DNA from: Clostridia bacterium
GTDB taxonomy: Bacteria > Bacillota > Clostridia > Christensenellales > UBA1242
DNA: 10,734 nucleotides
Direction of reading: 5' to 3'
NCBI GenBank assembly: GCA_017456465.1
Contig: JAFTJJ010000020.1
Span: forward strand, 1 to 10,734
The position numbers and the translations under genes were made by a program. This document shows positions 1 to 6,157 of the stretch, in pieces. The stretch's first letter is position 1. The number at the start of each line of letters is the position of its first letter. A model generated the notes under the pieces. It searched no databases. It saw only the letters and a program-made list of their open reading frames with translations, and had not been told where the DNA came from.

Positions 1-700
1 CGATTGTTGACACAATCAAAAATGTGAAAATTGGAAACAAAACTCCTGCAAAAATATTCATAAGCGTCCCAGAAAAAAACACCATAATTGGAGAAAATGT
101 TGCCACACTTTGCACAGAACCAACAGCTGTCAAAAGGGTAATAATTATTGGATAAATCGCATTAAGTTGTCCAGATAATCCTTCAATAGTTTCCTTTGAA
201 ACAAGAATAATATCTCTCACAAGCACTGAAACAATAATCACAATCACCGCAAGACATGCAAAATAAATCACATCTGACACTGACCCACTTGTTCTTGCGG
301 GTGCGAGTGAAGACATTAAATTGCAAAGCAAAATGATTACAAGAATCATAACAAGAGGAGACAAAATTTCTTTTAAAAGATCCCCAAACTGAGACTTAAG
401 ATTTTGAAATAACAGATCAAAAGAAAAGACTTCTTTGCCAGCGATCACATCTGCAATCATAGCCTTGAAATCTGCAGCCCCTCCAAGAGAAATTCCCATT
501 TTTTGCATTAATTCATCAATCTCTGAAAAGTCAATATCATTCAAAATATCATTGGTATTTTCTTCAAGCTCCACTTTAATATTCTCTTCATCATCACTCG
601 TTGCAATTGCAAATGGTAAAGAATTTTCCAAAACACAAAAACACATAAAAAACGCAAAAACAGCAACAAAACAGCGAAAAATCCGCTTAATTTTGCTCAA
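1..700 (-). CDS. spoIIIAE: Stage III sporulation protein AE, SpoIIIAE (C-terminus beyond window)
   Basis: Polytopic membrane protein of the SpoIIIA-SpoIIQ channel that links mother cell and forespore during engulfment and is needed for late forespore gene expression. The reading frame is open from 700 to the left edge (233 residues visible of a family usually near 400), so the C-terminus is missing. Residues 4-30 form a signal-peptide-like segment: basic KIKR, then a Phe/Val/Cys-rich hydrophobic run. An acidic soluble stretch (about 35-65) follows, then hydrophobic segments at about 113-133, 143-163, 183-200 and 203-230. This layout fits SpoIIIAE. The proposed start is TTG at 700, which overlaps the spoIIIAD stop as TTGA. 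I see no good Shine-Dalgarno sequence, so initiation probably depends on coupling to spoIIIAD. An ATG at residue 19 (646) is the alternative, but it would remove most of the signal sequence. Identity is strong from sequence and order; the start is less certain. Confidence 0.9.
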   Translation of the reverse strand, partial: MSKIKRIFRCFVAVFAFFMCFCVLENSLPFAIATSDDEENIKVELEENTNDILNDIDFSEIDELMQKMGISLGGAADFKAMIADVIAGKEVFSFDLLFQNLKSQFGDLLKEILSPLVMILVIILLCNLMSSLAPARTSGSVSDVIYFACLAVIVIIVSVLVRDIILVSKETIEGLSGQLNAIYPIIITLLTAVGSVQSVATFSPIMVFFSGTLMNIFAGVLFPIFTFLIVSTI

Positions 701-1077
701 ATTAGAGAAATTATTGTTTGAAATAAATATCTTATTATTGGGAAAGCCATAACACATAAAGCAATCTTTCCTCCTAAAATCACTTTGTTTGCCACAAATT
801 TGTTCCCACTGTCCTCAGCGATATCAGCACAAAACTCAGTCACATATCCAACACCAATCACCTTCACAATTGAAGAAATAATTGATGAAGAAATATTTGC
901 ATTTTCACTCAAAAACCCAATCCCGTCAAACAGCTCTGTAATCCCATCAATCAAAATATAAAAAATAATCAAACCGCCACAAATATTAATCAGCAGCGAA
1001 AAATCACTTCTTGAATTTTTCAAAATTGAACTCAAGATCACCGTAACAATTCCGACACCCAAAATCTTGAAAAGCAA
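697..1077 (-). CDS. spoIIIAD: Stage III sporulation protein AD, SpoIIIAD
   Basis: Small integral membrane protein of the SpoIIIA channel complex, made in the mother cell and related to SpoIIIAC. Recognised by the N-terminal LLFKILGVGIVTV, the central segment with KVIGVGYVTEFCADIAEDSG, and the C-terminal GGKIALCVMAFPIIRYLF, all of which match the usual SpoIIIAD pattern of several hydrophobic helices. With a TTG start at 1077 it has 126 residues, close to the roughly 130 of the family. An in-frame opening extends to 1146, but those extra residues are encoded inside spoIIIAC and do not look like the family N-terminus. AGGGAG at 1089-1094 lies 11 bases before the TTG, a little far. No ATG gives a family-like N-terminus. 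The gene starts 22 bases after the spoIIIAC stop and its own stop overlaps the spoIIIAE start. Confidence 0.9.
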   Translation of the reverse strand: MLFKILGVGIVTVILSSILKNSRSDFSLLINICGGLIIFYILIDGITELFDGIGFLSENANISSSIISSIVKVIGVGYVTEFCADIAEDSGNKFVANKVILGGKIALCVMAFPIIRYLFQTIISLI

Positions 1078-1088
1078 CTTTTTTATTT

Positions 1089-1094
1089 CTCCCT
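1089..1094 (-). promoter_or_regulatory. Ribosome binding site of spoIIIAD
   Basis: AGGGAG between the spoIIIAC stop and the proposed spoIIIAD TTG start at 1077 (spacing 11). Its place downstream of the spoIIIAC stop argues against the longer reading frame that begins at 1146. Confidence 0.55.
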
Positions 1095-1099
1095 TTTGC

Positions 1100-1297
1100 T
1101 CAAAACAAGTTGAAAAGCAACTTAACATTTTCAAACAGTTCTCCAATCATTGAGAGAACCATTGCAAGCACAATAACAAGCCCGGCAAGATTCGTAAGTG
1201 TTGCAATTTCAGACTTCCCCGCATGTGAAAGAATTTGATTAATTACTGTTGTAAGAATACCAATCGCCGCAATTTTGAAGATAATTTCAACACCCAT
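1100..1297 (-). CDS. spoIIIAC: Stage III sporulation protein AC, SpoIIIAC
   Basis: Very small membrane protein of the SpoIIIA channel complex. It has 65 residues, against about 68 for the Bacillus protein. The N-terminus MGVEIIFKIAAIGILTTVI and the middle GKSEIATLTNLAGLVIVLAMV, followed by ELFENVKLLF, match the family: two hydrophobic helices (about 5-22 and 33-51) separated by a short charged turn. A TTG one codon upstream (1300) is also in frame, but the ATG at 1297 is better placed, 7 bases after a near-perfect ribosome binding site. It lies 15 bases after spoIIIAB and 22 bases before spoIIIAD, so it is co-transcribed with both. Confidence 0.95.
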   Translation of the reverse strand: MGVEIIFKIAAIGILTTVINQILSHAGKSEIATLTNLAGLVIVLAMVLSMIGELFENVKLLFNLF

Positions 1298-1304
1298 CAA
1301 AACG

Positions 1305-1311
1305 CCCTCCC
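1305..1311 (-). promoter_or_regulatory. Ribosome binding site of spoIIIAC
   Basis: GGGAGGG placed 7 bases before the ATG at 1297 and only 4 bases before the in-frame TTG at 1300, which favours the ATG. Confidence 0.8.
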
Positions 1312-1312
1312 T

Positions 1313-1810
1313 TTATACAATAAGTATGCAAACAATCACCCCAATAGAAACAGAAAGTTTGAATGCAATGTTTCCTTTTTGTTTTTTATCTTCAAGAGAT
1401 TGATTATGCCTCTTCACCAATGCTTGCCGTTGCCCCTCAATCATCTTCACTTGAGACTCAGAGCAACTTTTCCCGAGCGATTTTAAAAAATGAAATATTT
1501 CTTGCTTCTCACTGTTTTTAAGTTCTGCCATCAATTTTATTTCACTAAGGTCACACAATTCAAAACTTTCAGACAAAACCAATTCCTTGATTTTTTTAAA
1601 ATCATCAACGTACTTACTTTGAACATCCAAAACAAATTTATCAAAAATTCTTCCAATATCATCTGAAAAATAAGAGATGTTGTCAATTGCAAACCCTGCA
1701 AAACTCACAAAAACATAAAAACATTCTTCGCGTAACTTATATTTCAGCGATATCATTTTGCCAACATAACCACTTGCAAAAATCACAAGACATATGATTG
1801 CACAGATCAT
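1313..1810 (-). CDS. spoIIIAB: Stage III sporulation protein AB, SpoIIIAB
   Basis: Membrane protein of the mother-cell SpoIIIA complex, thought to be the membrane partner of the SpoIIIAA ATPase, in analogy with platform proteins of type II secretion and type IV pilus systems (family knowledge). It has 165 residues, the usual family length. There is a hydrophobic helix at the N-terminus (residues 1-19), a mostly helical charged middle (about 22-145), and a second membrane segment at the extreme C-terminus (about 149-165). The stretch LGKSCSESQVKMIEGQ followed by RHNQSLEDKKQKG before the last helix is the characteristic part. The ATG at 1810 is preceded by AGGTGA (1817-1822) at 6 bases. It begins 18 bases after the spoIIIAA stop. 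No frameshift or missing part is seen. Confidence 0.93.
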   Translation of the reverse strand: MICAIICLVIFASGYVGKMISLKYKLREECFYVFVSFAGFAIDNISYFSDDIGRIFDKFVLDVQSKYVDDFKKIKELVLSESFELCDLSEIKLMAELKNSEKQEIFHFLKSLGKSCSESQVKMIEGQRQALVKRHNQSLEDKKQKGNIAFKLSVSIGVIVCILIV

Positions 1811-1828
1811 TACCGTTCACCTCGCTCT

Positions 1829-2734
1829 TCAAGAATAAATACACTTGAAGCTTTGATCAAAAATCCCTTCACACTTTCCCATTCTCTCGAGTTTTGATAA
1901 AACCACATAACGTTCAAAAGCTCGATATTCAATCAGTTTTTGAAAGTTTGGATTGCTTGTTATCTTTTCAAAGCTGTCTGAATGAGCACTTGCAATAACC
2001 CTCACTCCAGACTTTAACGCTGACAAAACGCATTCAATGTCTCTGTCACCCGATATTTCATCAGTAATGATACAATCTGGCGCCAAAGACCTAATTCCCG
2101 CCTCAAAACCAAACTCTTTTGTCGAACCTGAAATAATGTCACAAAAAGCACCAACATTAATTGTTGGCACACCATTTTTCACTCCAGCAATTTCATATCT
2201 CTCATCAATCACAAGAATATTTTGCGGACGAGGTTCCTTACTCATTTGATAACATAGATCACGCAAAAATGTCGTCTTTCCAGCCCCAGGCGGAGAAATA
2301 ACGAGCGTGCTTTTCACACCATCAACACCCTTCAAAAATTTGTAAACACTTGCACTACAATTCAAAACAACATGAGGAACTCTAATGTTCACAGAATAGA
2401 TATTTTTGATTGACTTCAAGTTTCCGTACACTTCACTCACAATCTCACCCGAAATACCGATTCTATAGCCTTTTTCAGCCGTTATAAACGCTTGCCTGAT
2501 CTGATTTTCAACCGTATAAAGTGAATGCTTGCTAGCAACGCTCACAACCCTTTCAATATCTTCCCTGCAAGCAATTGCAAAACTCCCATCATTTTTCTTC
2601 AAACAAACATTAATTCCTTTAACATTCAAAACAACGGGAGAACCAATCCTGAGACGCACCTCACACACATCACCAAAATCAACTCTTTCTGAAAGCAGTT
2701 CAAAAACTTCATTAGACAATAGACTTTTTAACAT
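1829..2734 (-). CDS. spoIIIAA: Stage III sporulation protein AA, SpoIIIAA (ATPase)
   Basis: Secretion-type ATPase (VirB11/PulE-like) at the cytoplasmic side of the SpoIIIA-SpoIIQ channel in the mother cell; ATP hydrolysis is required for forespore development. It has 301 residues counted from the ATG at 2734, close to the 307 of the Bacillus protein. The N-terminal domain carries EVRLRIGSPVVL (25-36). Walker A is SPPGAGKTTFLRD (147-159, Lys153). Walker B-like acidic pairs are LVIDERYEIAG (Asp177-Glu178) and IITDEISG (Asp225-Glu226), preceded by GIRSLAPD; a SAHS motif (249-252) follows. An in-frame GTG at 2779 would add 15 residues unlike the family. The ATG at 2734 lacks a well-spaced ribosome binding site: GGAG (2752-2755) is 17 bases away, so the exact start is uncertain. 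First gene of the operon, 45 bases beyond the efp terminator. Confidence 0.93.
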   Translation of the reverse strand: MLKSLLSNEVFELLSERVDFGDVCEVRLRIGSPVVLNVKGINVCLKKNDGSFAIACREDIERVVSVASKHSLYTVENQIRQAFITAEKGYRIGISGEIVSEVYGNLKSIKNIYSVNIRVPHVVLNCSASVYKFLKGVDGVKSTLVISPPGAGKTTFLRDLCYQMSKEPRPQNILVIDERYEIAGVKNGVPTINVGAFCDIISGSTKEFGFEAGIRSLAPDCIITDEISGDRDIECVLSALKSGVRVIASAHSDSFEKITSNPNFQKLIEYRAFERYVVLSKLERMGKCEGIFDQSFKCIYS

Positions 2735-2779
2735 AATAAAGTTTATTGTTTCTCCAAAAATTTTATGAATTTTACACAC

Positions 2780-2811
2780 AAAAAAACCACACTCAACCCG
2801 TGTGGTTTTTC
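2780..2811 (-). terminator. Intrinsic terminator after efp
   Basis: A perfect 11-base-pair inverted repeat, AAAAACCACAC (2782-2792) and GTGTGGTTTTT (2800-2810), with a 7-base loop. Read on the minus strand it ends in a run of seven T (2786-2780). It starts 22 bases after the efp stop codon and separates efp from the spoIIIA operon. The plus strand also ends in a T-rich tract, so the hairpin could work in both directions, but there is no plus-strand gene here to terminate. Confidence 0.9.
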
Positions 2812-2831
2812 TTTTTTTTCAAAATATGCCG

Positions 2832-3389
2832 TTATGCTCTTGACATATATGTTCCAGTTCTTGTGTCGATTCTGATTCTTTCACCATTGTTGACAAAAAG
2901 TGGAACTTGAAGCACAAGACCAGTTTCAACAGTTGCTGGTTTGTTTCCAGCTTTTGATGTGTCACCTTGAACTCCTGGTTCACATTCAACAATTGTGAGT
3001 TCAACAAAGTTTGGTGGCTCAACACTGAATGCTGCACCTTTGTAGAATTGAATTGTAACATTCATGTTCTCTGTGATGTAAAGAAGTGCGTCTTCAACTT
3101 GGTCTTTGTTGAGTGGAACTTGTTCATAAGTTTCATTATCCATGAAATAGTACAAGTCGCCATCATTGTAAAGATAAGCCATTTCTTTTCTTTCAATATG
3201 AGCTTTCTCAAATTTTTCAACTGGGTTGAAAGTTTTTTCAATAACTTGACCAGTAACAATATTTTTGAGTTTTGTTCTTACAAACGCTGCACCTTTGCCT
3301 GGTTTTACATGCAAAAATTCAACGACAACATAAATTTTGCCTTCATATTCAAAAGTAATACCTTTTCTAAGATCGCCTGCAGTAATCAT
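2832..3389 (-). CDS. efp: Elongation factor P
   Basis: EF-P binds next to the peptidyl-tRNA and helps the ribosome through consecutive prolines such as PPP and PPG. It has 185 residues, the standard length. The N-terminal KOW-like domain carries the loop HVKPGKGAAF with Lys32, the position that is modified in other EF-Ps (a modification is inferred, not visible). The two OB-like domains follow: VPLNKDQVEDALLYI (91-105), then GVQGDTSKAGNKPATVETG (139-157), ending in the conserved DTRTGTYMSRA. The protein itself contains a PPN motif (125-127), also seen in the E. coli protein. The ATG at 3389 is preceded by GGAGG (3396-3400) at 6 bases. It has its own promoter upstream and its own terminator downstream, so it is probably a single-gene unit, perhaps with some read-through from the upstream operon. 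Its place before spoIIIAA is conserved in spore formers. Confidence 0.98.
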   Translation of the reverse strand: MITAGDLRKGITFEYEGKIYVVVEFLHVKPGKGAAFVRTKLKNIVTGQVIEKTFNPVEKFEKAHIERKEMAYLYNDGDLYYFMDNETYEQVPLNKDQVEDALLYITENMNVTIQFYKGAAFSVEPPNFVELTIVECEPGVQGDTSKAGNKPATVETGLVLQVPLFVNNGERIRIDTRTGTYMSRA

Positions 3390-3423
3390 AATTTTCCTCC
3401 GTTAATTTACTTTTCGCTTTGCT

Positions 3424-3453
3424 ATTATAACACACATAATATCATAAAATCAA
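3424..3453 (-). promoter_or_regulatory. Housekeeping (sigma-A type) promoter of efp
   Basis: On the minus strand TTGATT (3448-3453) acts as the -35 box and TATAAT (3424-3429) as a perfect -10 box, 18 bases apart. The -10 is preceded by TGT, giving an extended -10 (TGnTATAAT). Transcription would start near 3417, leaving a leader of about 28 bases that carries the efp ribosome binding site. The promoter occupies the 70-base gap that starts right after the stop codon of the endonuclease IV-like gene. Confidence 0.85.
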
Positions 3454-3459
3454 TTGCTT

Positions 3460-4305
3460 TTATATTTTTGTTTCAAAAATTTGCTTCATTTGAATCGCAT
3501 CATCAGTTTGAGACCCTCTCGACTCGCAAATCACTGTTGCATTCACCCCAAGTTCCTTGAGCGCCTCCGCAAGTGGTTCAAAATCTGGTCCATACTCATT
3601 ATCCTCTTCAAACGTCAAATGTTTAAGTTCTCCTTTTGGCCCATACATAATTTTTGAAAAGTGAATGTGAACATTTTTGTATCTGTCACCAATATACTTT
3701 TCTAAAGTTTTGAAAACTTCAATATAATCATCTTTAGTCTTGAGAGTTCCACCAGTAAACGAGTTGATGTGACCAAAATCAAGTGTTGGCATAATTCTTG
3801 GATCAAGTGCACACATTTGTGCAACTTCTTCAACAGTGCCAATTTGACCATGCTTTCCCATTGTTTCAGGACAAATAAACATGTCATCAAAACCATATTC
3901 ATCCAAAATACCAACAAGCGTTTTGAGTCTGTCCATGGTGACTTCAAAAGCCTTTTCTCTTGTTTGTTTTGTGAGACTTCCTGGATGAAACACGAGTTTT
4001 TTTGCCCCCATAAGCCTCATTTTCTGCAAACTCTTTATAATATAACCATACGATTTTTCAGCCATCATATCATCTGGATTTGCAAAGTTGATGAAATAAG
4101 GCCCATGAACAGTGAGTTCAATACCATGTTTTTCAAAAATTTCCCTGTATTGACTTGCTTTTTCATCAGATAAAAAGATGCCCTTATTAAACGCATATTC
4201 AAAACTGTCAAGACCTTGTGCTTCAAGCCATTCTGGAATATCTTCAACACTTTTGTGATCACTCAAAAACCTGTCACAGCACCCCGATGGTCCAAATTTC
4301 ACCAT
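3460..4305 (-). CDS. Endonuclease IV-like TIM-barrel protein
   Basis: A 281-residue member of the AP endonuclease family 2 / xylose isomerase-like TIM-barrel group, commonly annotated as deoxyribonuclease IV. True endonuclease IV cuts DNA at abasic sites with three Zn ions. Probable metal ligands by alignment from memory to E. coli Nfo are His67 (TVHGPY), His107 (VFHPGS), Glu147 (CPETMG), Asp176 and His179 (TLDFGHINS), His213 (NVHIHFSK), His229 (GELKHLTF) and Glu261 (ICESRG). The Asp that in Nfo sits two residues before the second Zn3 histidine is Leu227 here. The motifs KFGPSG near the start and EYGPDFEPLAE resemble a clostridial/archaeal branch whose DNA repair role is, to my knowledge, not firmly proven. 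The ATG at 4305 is 6 bases after truB, with GGAG (4317-4320) 11 bases upstream inside the truB end. Family is sure; exact function and the symbol nfo are not. Confidence 0.85.
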   Translation of the reverse strand: MVKFGPSGCCDRFLSDHKSVEDIPEWLEAQGLDSFEYAFNKGIFLSDEKASQYREIFEKHGIELTVHGPYFINFANPDDMMAEKSYGYIIKSLQKMRLMGAKKLVFHPGSLTKQTREKAFEVTMDRLKTLVGILDEYGFDDMFICPETMGKHGQIGTVEEVAQMCALDPRIMPTLDFGHINSFTGGTLKTKDDYIEVFKTLEKYIGDRYKNVHIHFSKIMYGPKGELKHLTFEEDNEYGPDFEPLAEALKELGVNATVICESRGSQTDDAIQMKQIFETKI

Positions 4306-4311
4306 AAAAAA

Positions 4312-5181
4312 CTATTCTCCTTCAAACAAATTCACCTTGCACTTCAAGTATAACCCATCGCTTTCAAAAAGTCCAAACAATTTACCACCAACATAACCCA
4401 AAAATTCTTGATTCTTTGCCAAGGCATAGTTTAATGCACTAACACTCACACCATTGATCACTTTTTTGATGTCGCCTTCCACGAAATCAACACGTTTCAA
4501 ATGCCCAAACACATTTTCAACAGAAATTAAATAGTTTTCTGGATTGTTTTGAATTTGATCAATTGTCGCAGCATTTTTAATTTCAAATGGCCCACTCTTT
4601 TCACGAATAATCACAGGAACGTTCGCAATTTCACCAAGTTTGTGAGCAATGTCAACAAGCAGTGTCCTGATGTATGTTCCAGCAGAACAATGAACCCGAA
4701 ATGAAAATGCATTTTCACGAACATCTTCAATCAACTCAATTGAATAAACATGGACTGTTCTCGACTTAATTTCCACGTTTTTCCCAGCTCTTGCAAGTTC
4801 ATACGCTTTCTTGCCATCAATCTTAACAGCAGAAAAAACTGGTGGAATTTGATTGATTTCACCAACAAAATCCGACAAAACAGATTGAATTTTTGCGCGA
4901 GATATTTGCGTTTGTTGAGTTTTTAAAACATTCCCCTCACTGTCAAGAGAGTCCGTTTCAACCCCAAACTCAGCAACAGCAAAGTAAACCTTGTCTTTGT
5001 TTAAAAAATAATCAAAAAATTTGGTTGCTTTCCCAACAGCCACTGGCAAAACGCCAGAAGCCGCTGGATCAAGAGTGCCAAGATGCCCAACTCTTTTTTC
5101 TCTCGTTGCTCTCTTGATCTTTGAAACAATAAAAGTTGACGATGAACCAGTTGGTTTCAAACAATTAAAAAATCCAATCAT
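4312..5181 (-). CDS. truB: tRNA pseudouridine(55) synthase TruB
   Basis: Converts U55 in the T-loop of tRNAs to pseudouridine. It has 289 residues, slightly short of the Bacillus protein (about 309). The start MIGFFNCLKPTGSSS is typical. The catalytic aspartate is Asp38 in GHLGTLDPAASGVLPVAVG (32-50). Further family motifs are EFGVETDSLDSEG, IPPVFSAVKIDGKKAYELAR and CSAGTYIRTLLVDIAHKLG. The C-terminal part is a short, PUA-like tail ending in GLYLKCKVNLFEGE. The reading frame is open to 5220, but the ATG at 5181 gives the family N-terminus and has AAGGGA about 9 bases upstream. Only one base separates it from the nrnA stop, so translation is coupled. The gene that usually follows, ribF, is not here. 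Confidence 0.97.
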   Translation of the reverse strand: MIGFFNCLKPTGSSSTFIVSKIKRATREKRVGHLGTLDPAASGVLPVAVGKATKFFDYFLNKDKVYFAVAEFGVETDSLDSEGNVLKTQQTQISRAKIQSVLSDFVGEINQIPPVFSAVKIDGKKAYELARAGKNVEIKSRTVHVYSIELIEDVRENAFSFRVHCSAGTYIRTLLVDIAHKLGEIANVPVIIREKSGPFEIKNAATIDQIQNNPENYLISVENVFGHLKRVDFVEGDIKKVINGVSVSALNYALAKNQEFLGYVGGKLFGLFESDGLYLKCKVNLFEGE

Positions 5182-5182
5182 A

Positions 5183-6157
5183 TCAAAGTGTCCCTTTGAT
5201 GAGTTTTTTTGCGTTCTCAATCACACCCTTCTTCTCTGCTTCAAAAATACAACGTCGCATCTTGCAACCAGCAGCATTTGGATGTCCATTCCCACCATAG
5301 ACCATTGCAAGGCGTTTTGCACTCACATTACCCTTTGTTCTGAATGAACAAAAAACCGTGTTTGGAGTGAACTCAGTCATGAGCGCCACAACCTTGATTG
5401 TCTTCAAAGGCAGCGCAAGATCAACAAGCGACTTTGTCATGAAAAGTTCAATGTCAAGTTTGCAAATGTCTTCATAGCTAAGAGCAACAATTGCAATTTG
5501 GTCATCATCATAGAACTCAATTTTTGAATAACCAAGTTTTCTTACTTCAAATTCTTTTTTTGTTACACTGTTATAAAGTGGATATGTCACCGTCTCAATG
5601 TTTATCCCAGACTCCTCAAGCAATTTTGAAATAACAGAAAATGTCTTTGGCGTCACAGAAGAGAAACTCAATTTCCCAGTGTCTGTGTACATCCCAGTAA
5701 TAAGACACCTTGCCATGTCTTGAGTGATTGCACTGTCTGTGTAAAAAAGATAATCAGCAACAAGCTCACTGGCTGATGACATCACACAAACAATGTTTGT
5801 TTTTGCAAATCTCGTGTTAACTTCGTGATGATCAAATTGAACACTTTTGAGTTCATATTCATGCACGAGATTTTTGTTTGCACCAAGTCTGAATTCATCC
5901 GCTGCATCAGTAAAGATAACCAAATCATAATCTTTGAATTTTTTGTTATTAATTTCTTCAACAGAAGGAAGAGATCTAAGGTTTTCTGGAATTACGGAAT
6001 CAATAAAAATATCGACATTTTTGCCGATATTTTTAAGGTGATGATACATTCCAAGAGATGATCCAAGTGCATCACCATCCACATTAATGTGAGATGAAAT
6101 TGCAATTGTGTTTGCTTCTGCAATTTTTGCAAAAGCCTCATCAAACAAATTATTCAT
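5183..6157 (-). CDS. nrnA: DHH/DHHA1 phosphoesterase, NrnA-like (nanoRNase / pAp phosphatase)
   Basis: Mn-dependent phosphoesterase that degrades very short RNAs and dephosphorylates 3'-phosphoadenosine 5'-phosphate (family knowledge from Bacillus NrnA). It has 324 residues, near the usual 310-330. DHH-domain motifs in order: SSHINVDGDALGSS (21-34), IFTDAADEFRLG (81-92), the signature DHH at 109-111 (QFDHHEVNTRFA) and TGMYTDTGKLSF (154-165). The C-terminal DHHA1 domain has CSFRTKG and GGNGHPNAAG (288-297), which binds substrate. The frame is open to a TTG at 6169, but the ATG at 6157 has GGAG (6164-6167) 6 bases upstream and is preferred. It overlaps the rbfA end by 8 bases. Its place between rbfA and truB is the usual one in Bacillota. 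Activity on cyclic dinucleotides (GdpP/DhhP-type) is a less likely alternative, as there are no PAS or membrane domains. Confidence 0.93.
   Translation of the reverse strand: MNNLFDEAFAKIAEANTIAISSHINVDGDALGSSLGMYHHLKNIGKNVDIFIDSVIPENLRSLPSVEEINNKKFKDYDLVIFTDAADEFRLGANKNLVHEYELKSVQFDHHEVNTRFAKTNIVCVMSSASELVADYLFYTDSAITQDMARCLITGMYTDTGKLSFSSVTPKTFSVISKLLEESGINIETVTYPLYNSVTKKEFEVRKLGYSKIEFYDDDQIAIVALSYEDICKLDIELFMTKSLVDLALPLKTIKVVALMTEFTPNTVFCSFRTKGNVSAKRLAMVYGGNGHPNAAGCKMRRCIFEAEKKGVIENAKKLIKGTL

Noticed and set aside
435..752. Plus-strand reading frame of 105 codons at the left end
   Set aside because: It is antisense to the N-terminus of spoIIIAE and the end of spoIIIAD; Ser/Ile/Lys-rich with no family signal.
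1078..1146. N-terminal extension of spoIIIAD to the ATG at 1146
   Set aside because: The added residues are encoded within spoIIIAC, do not resemble the family, and lie upstream of a ribosome binding site that follows the spoIIIAC stop.
2800..2820. Plus-strand terminator read from the same hairpin
   Set aside because: The T-rich tail on the plus strand is real, but no plus-strand gene comes before it; the minus-strand use after efp explains the structure.
2967..3560. Plus-strand reading frame of 197 codons opposite efp and the end of the endonuclease IV-like gene
   Set aside because: It runs across two well-supported minus-strand genes and the efp promoter, has Phe/Asn/Cys-rich composition, and resembles no family.
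5182..5220. N-terminal extension of TruB by 13 residues
   Set aside because: The extension lies inside the nrnA end, and TruB proteins normally begin at the MIGFFNCLKP-type sequence encoded from 5181.
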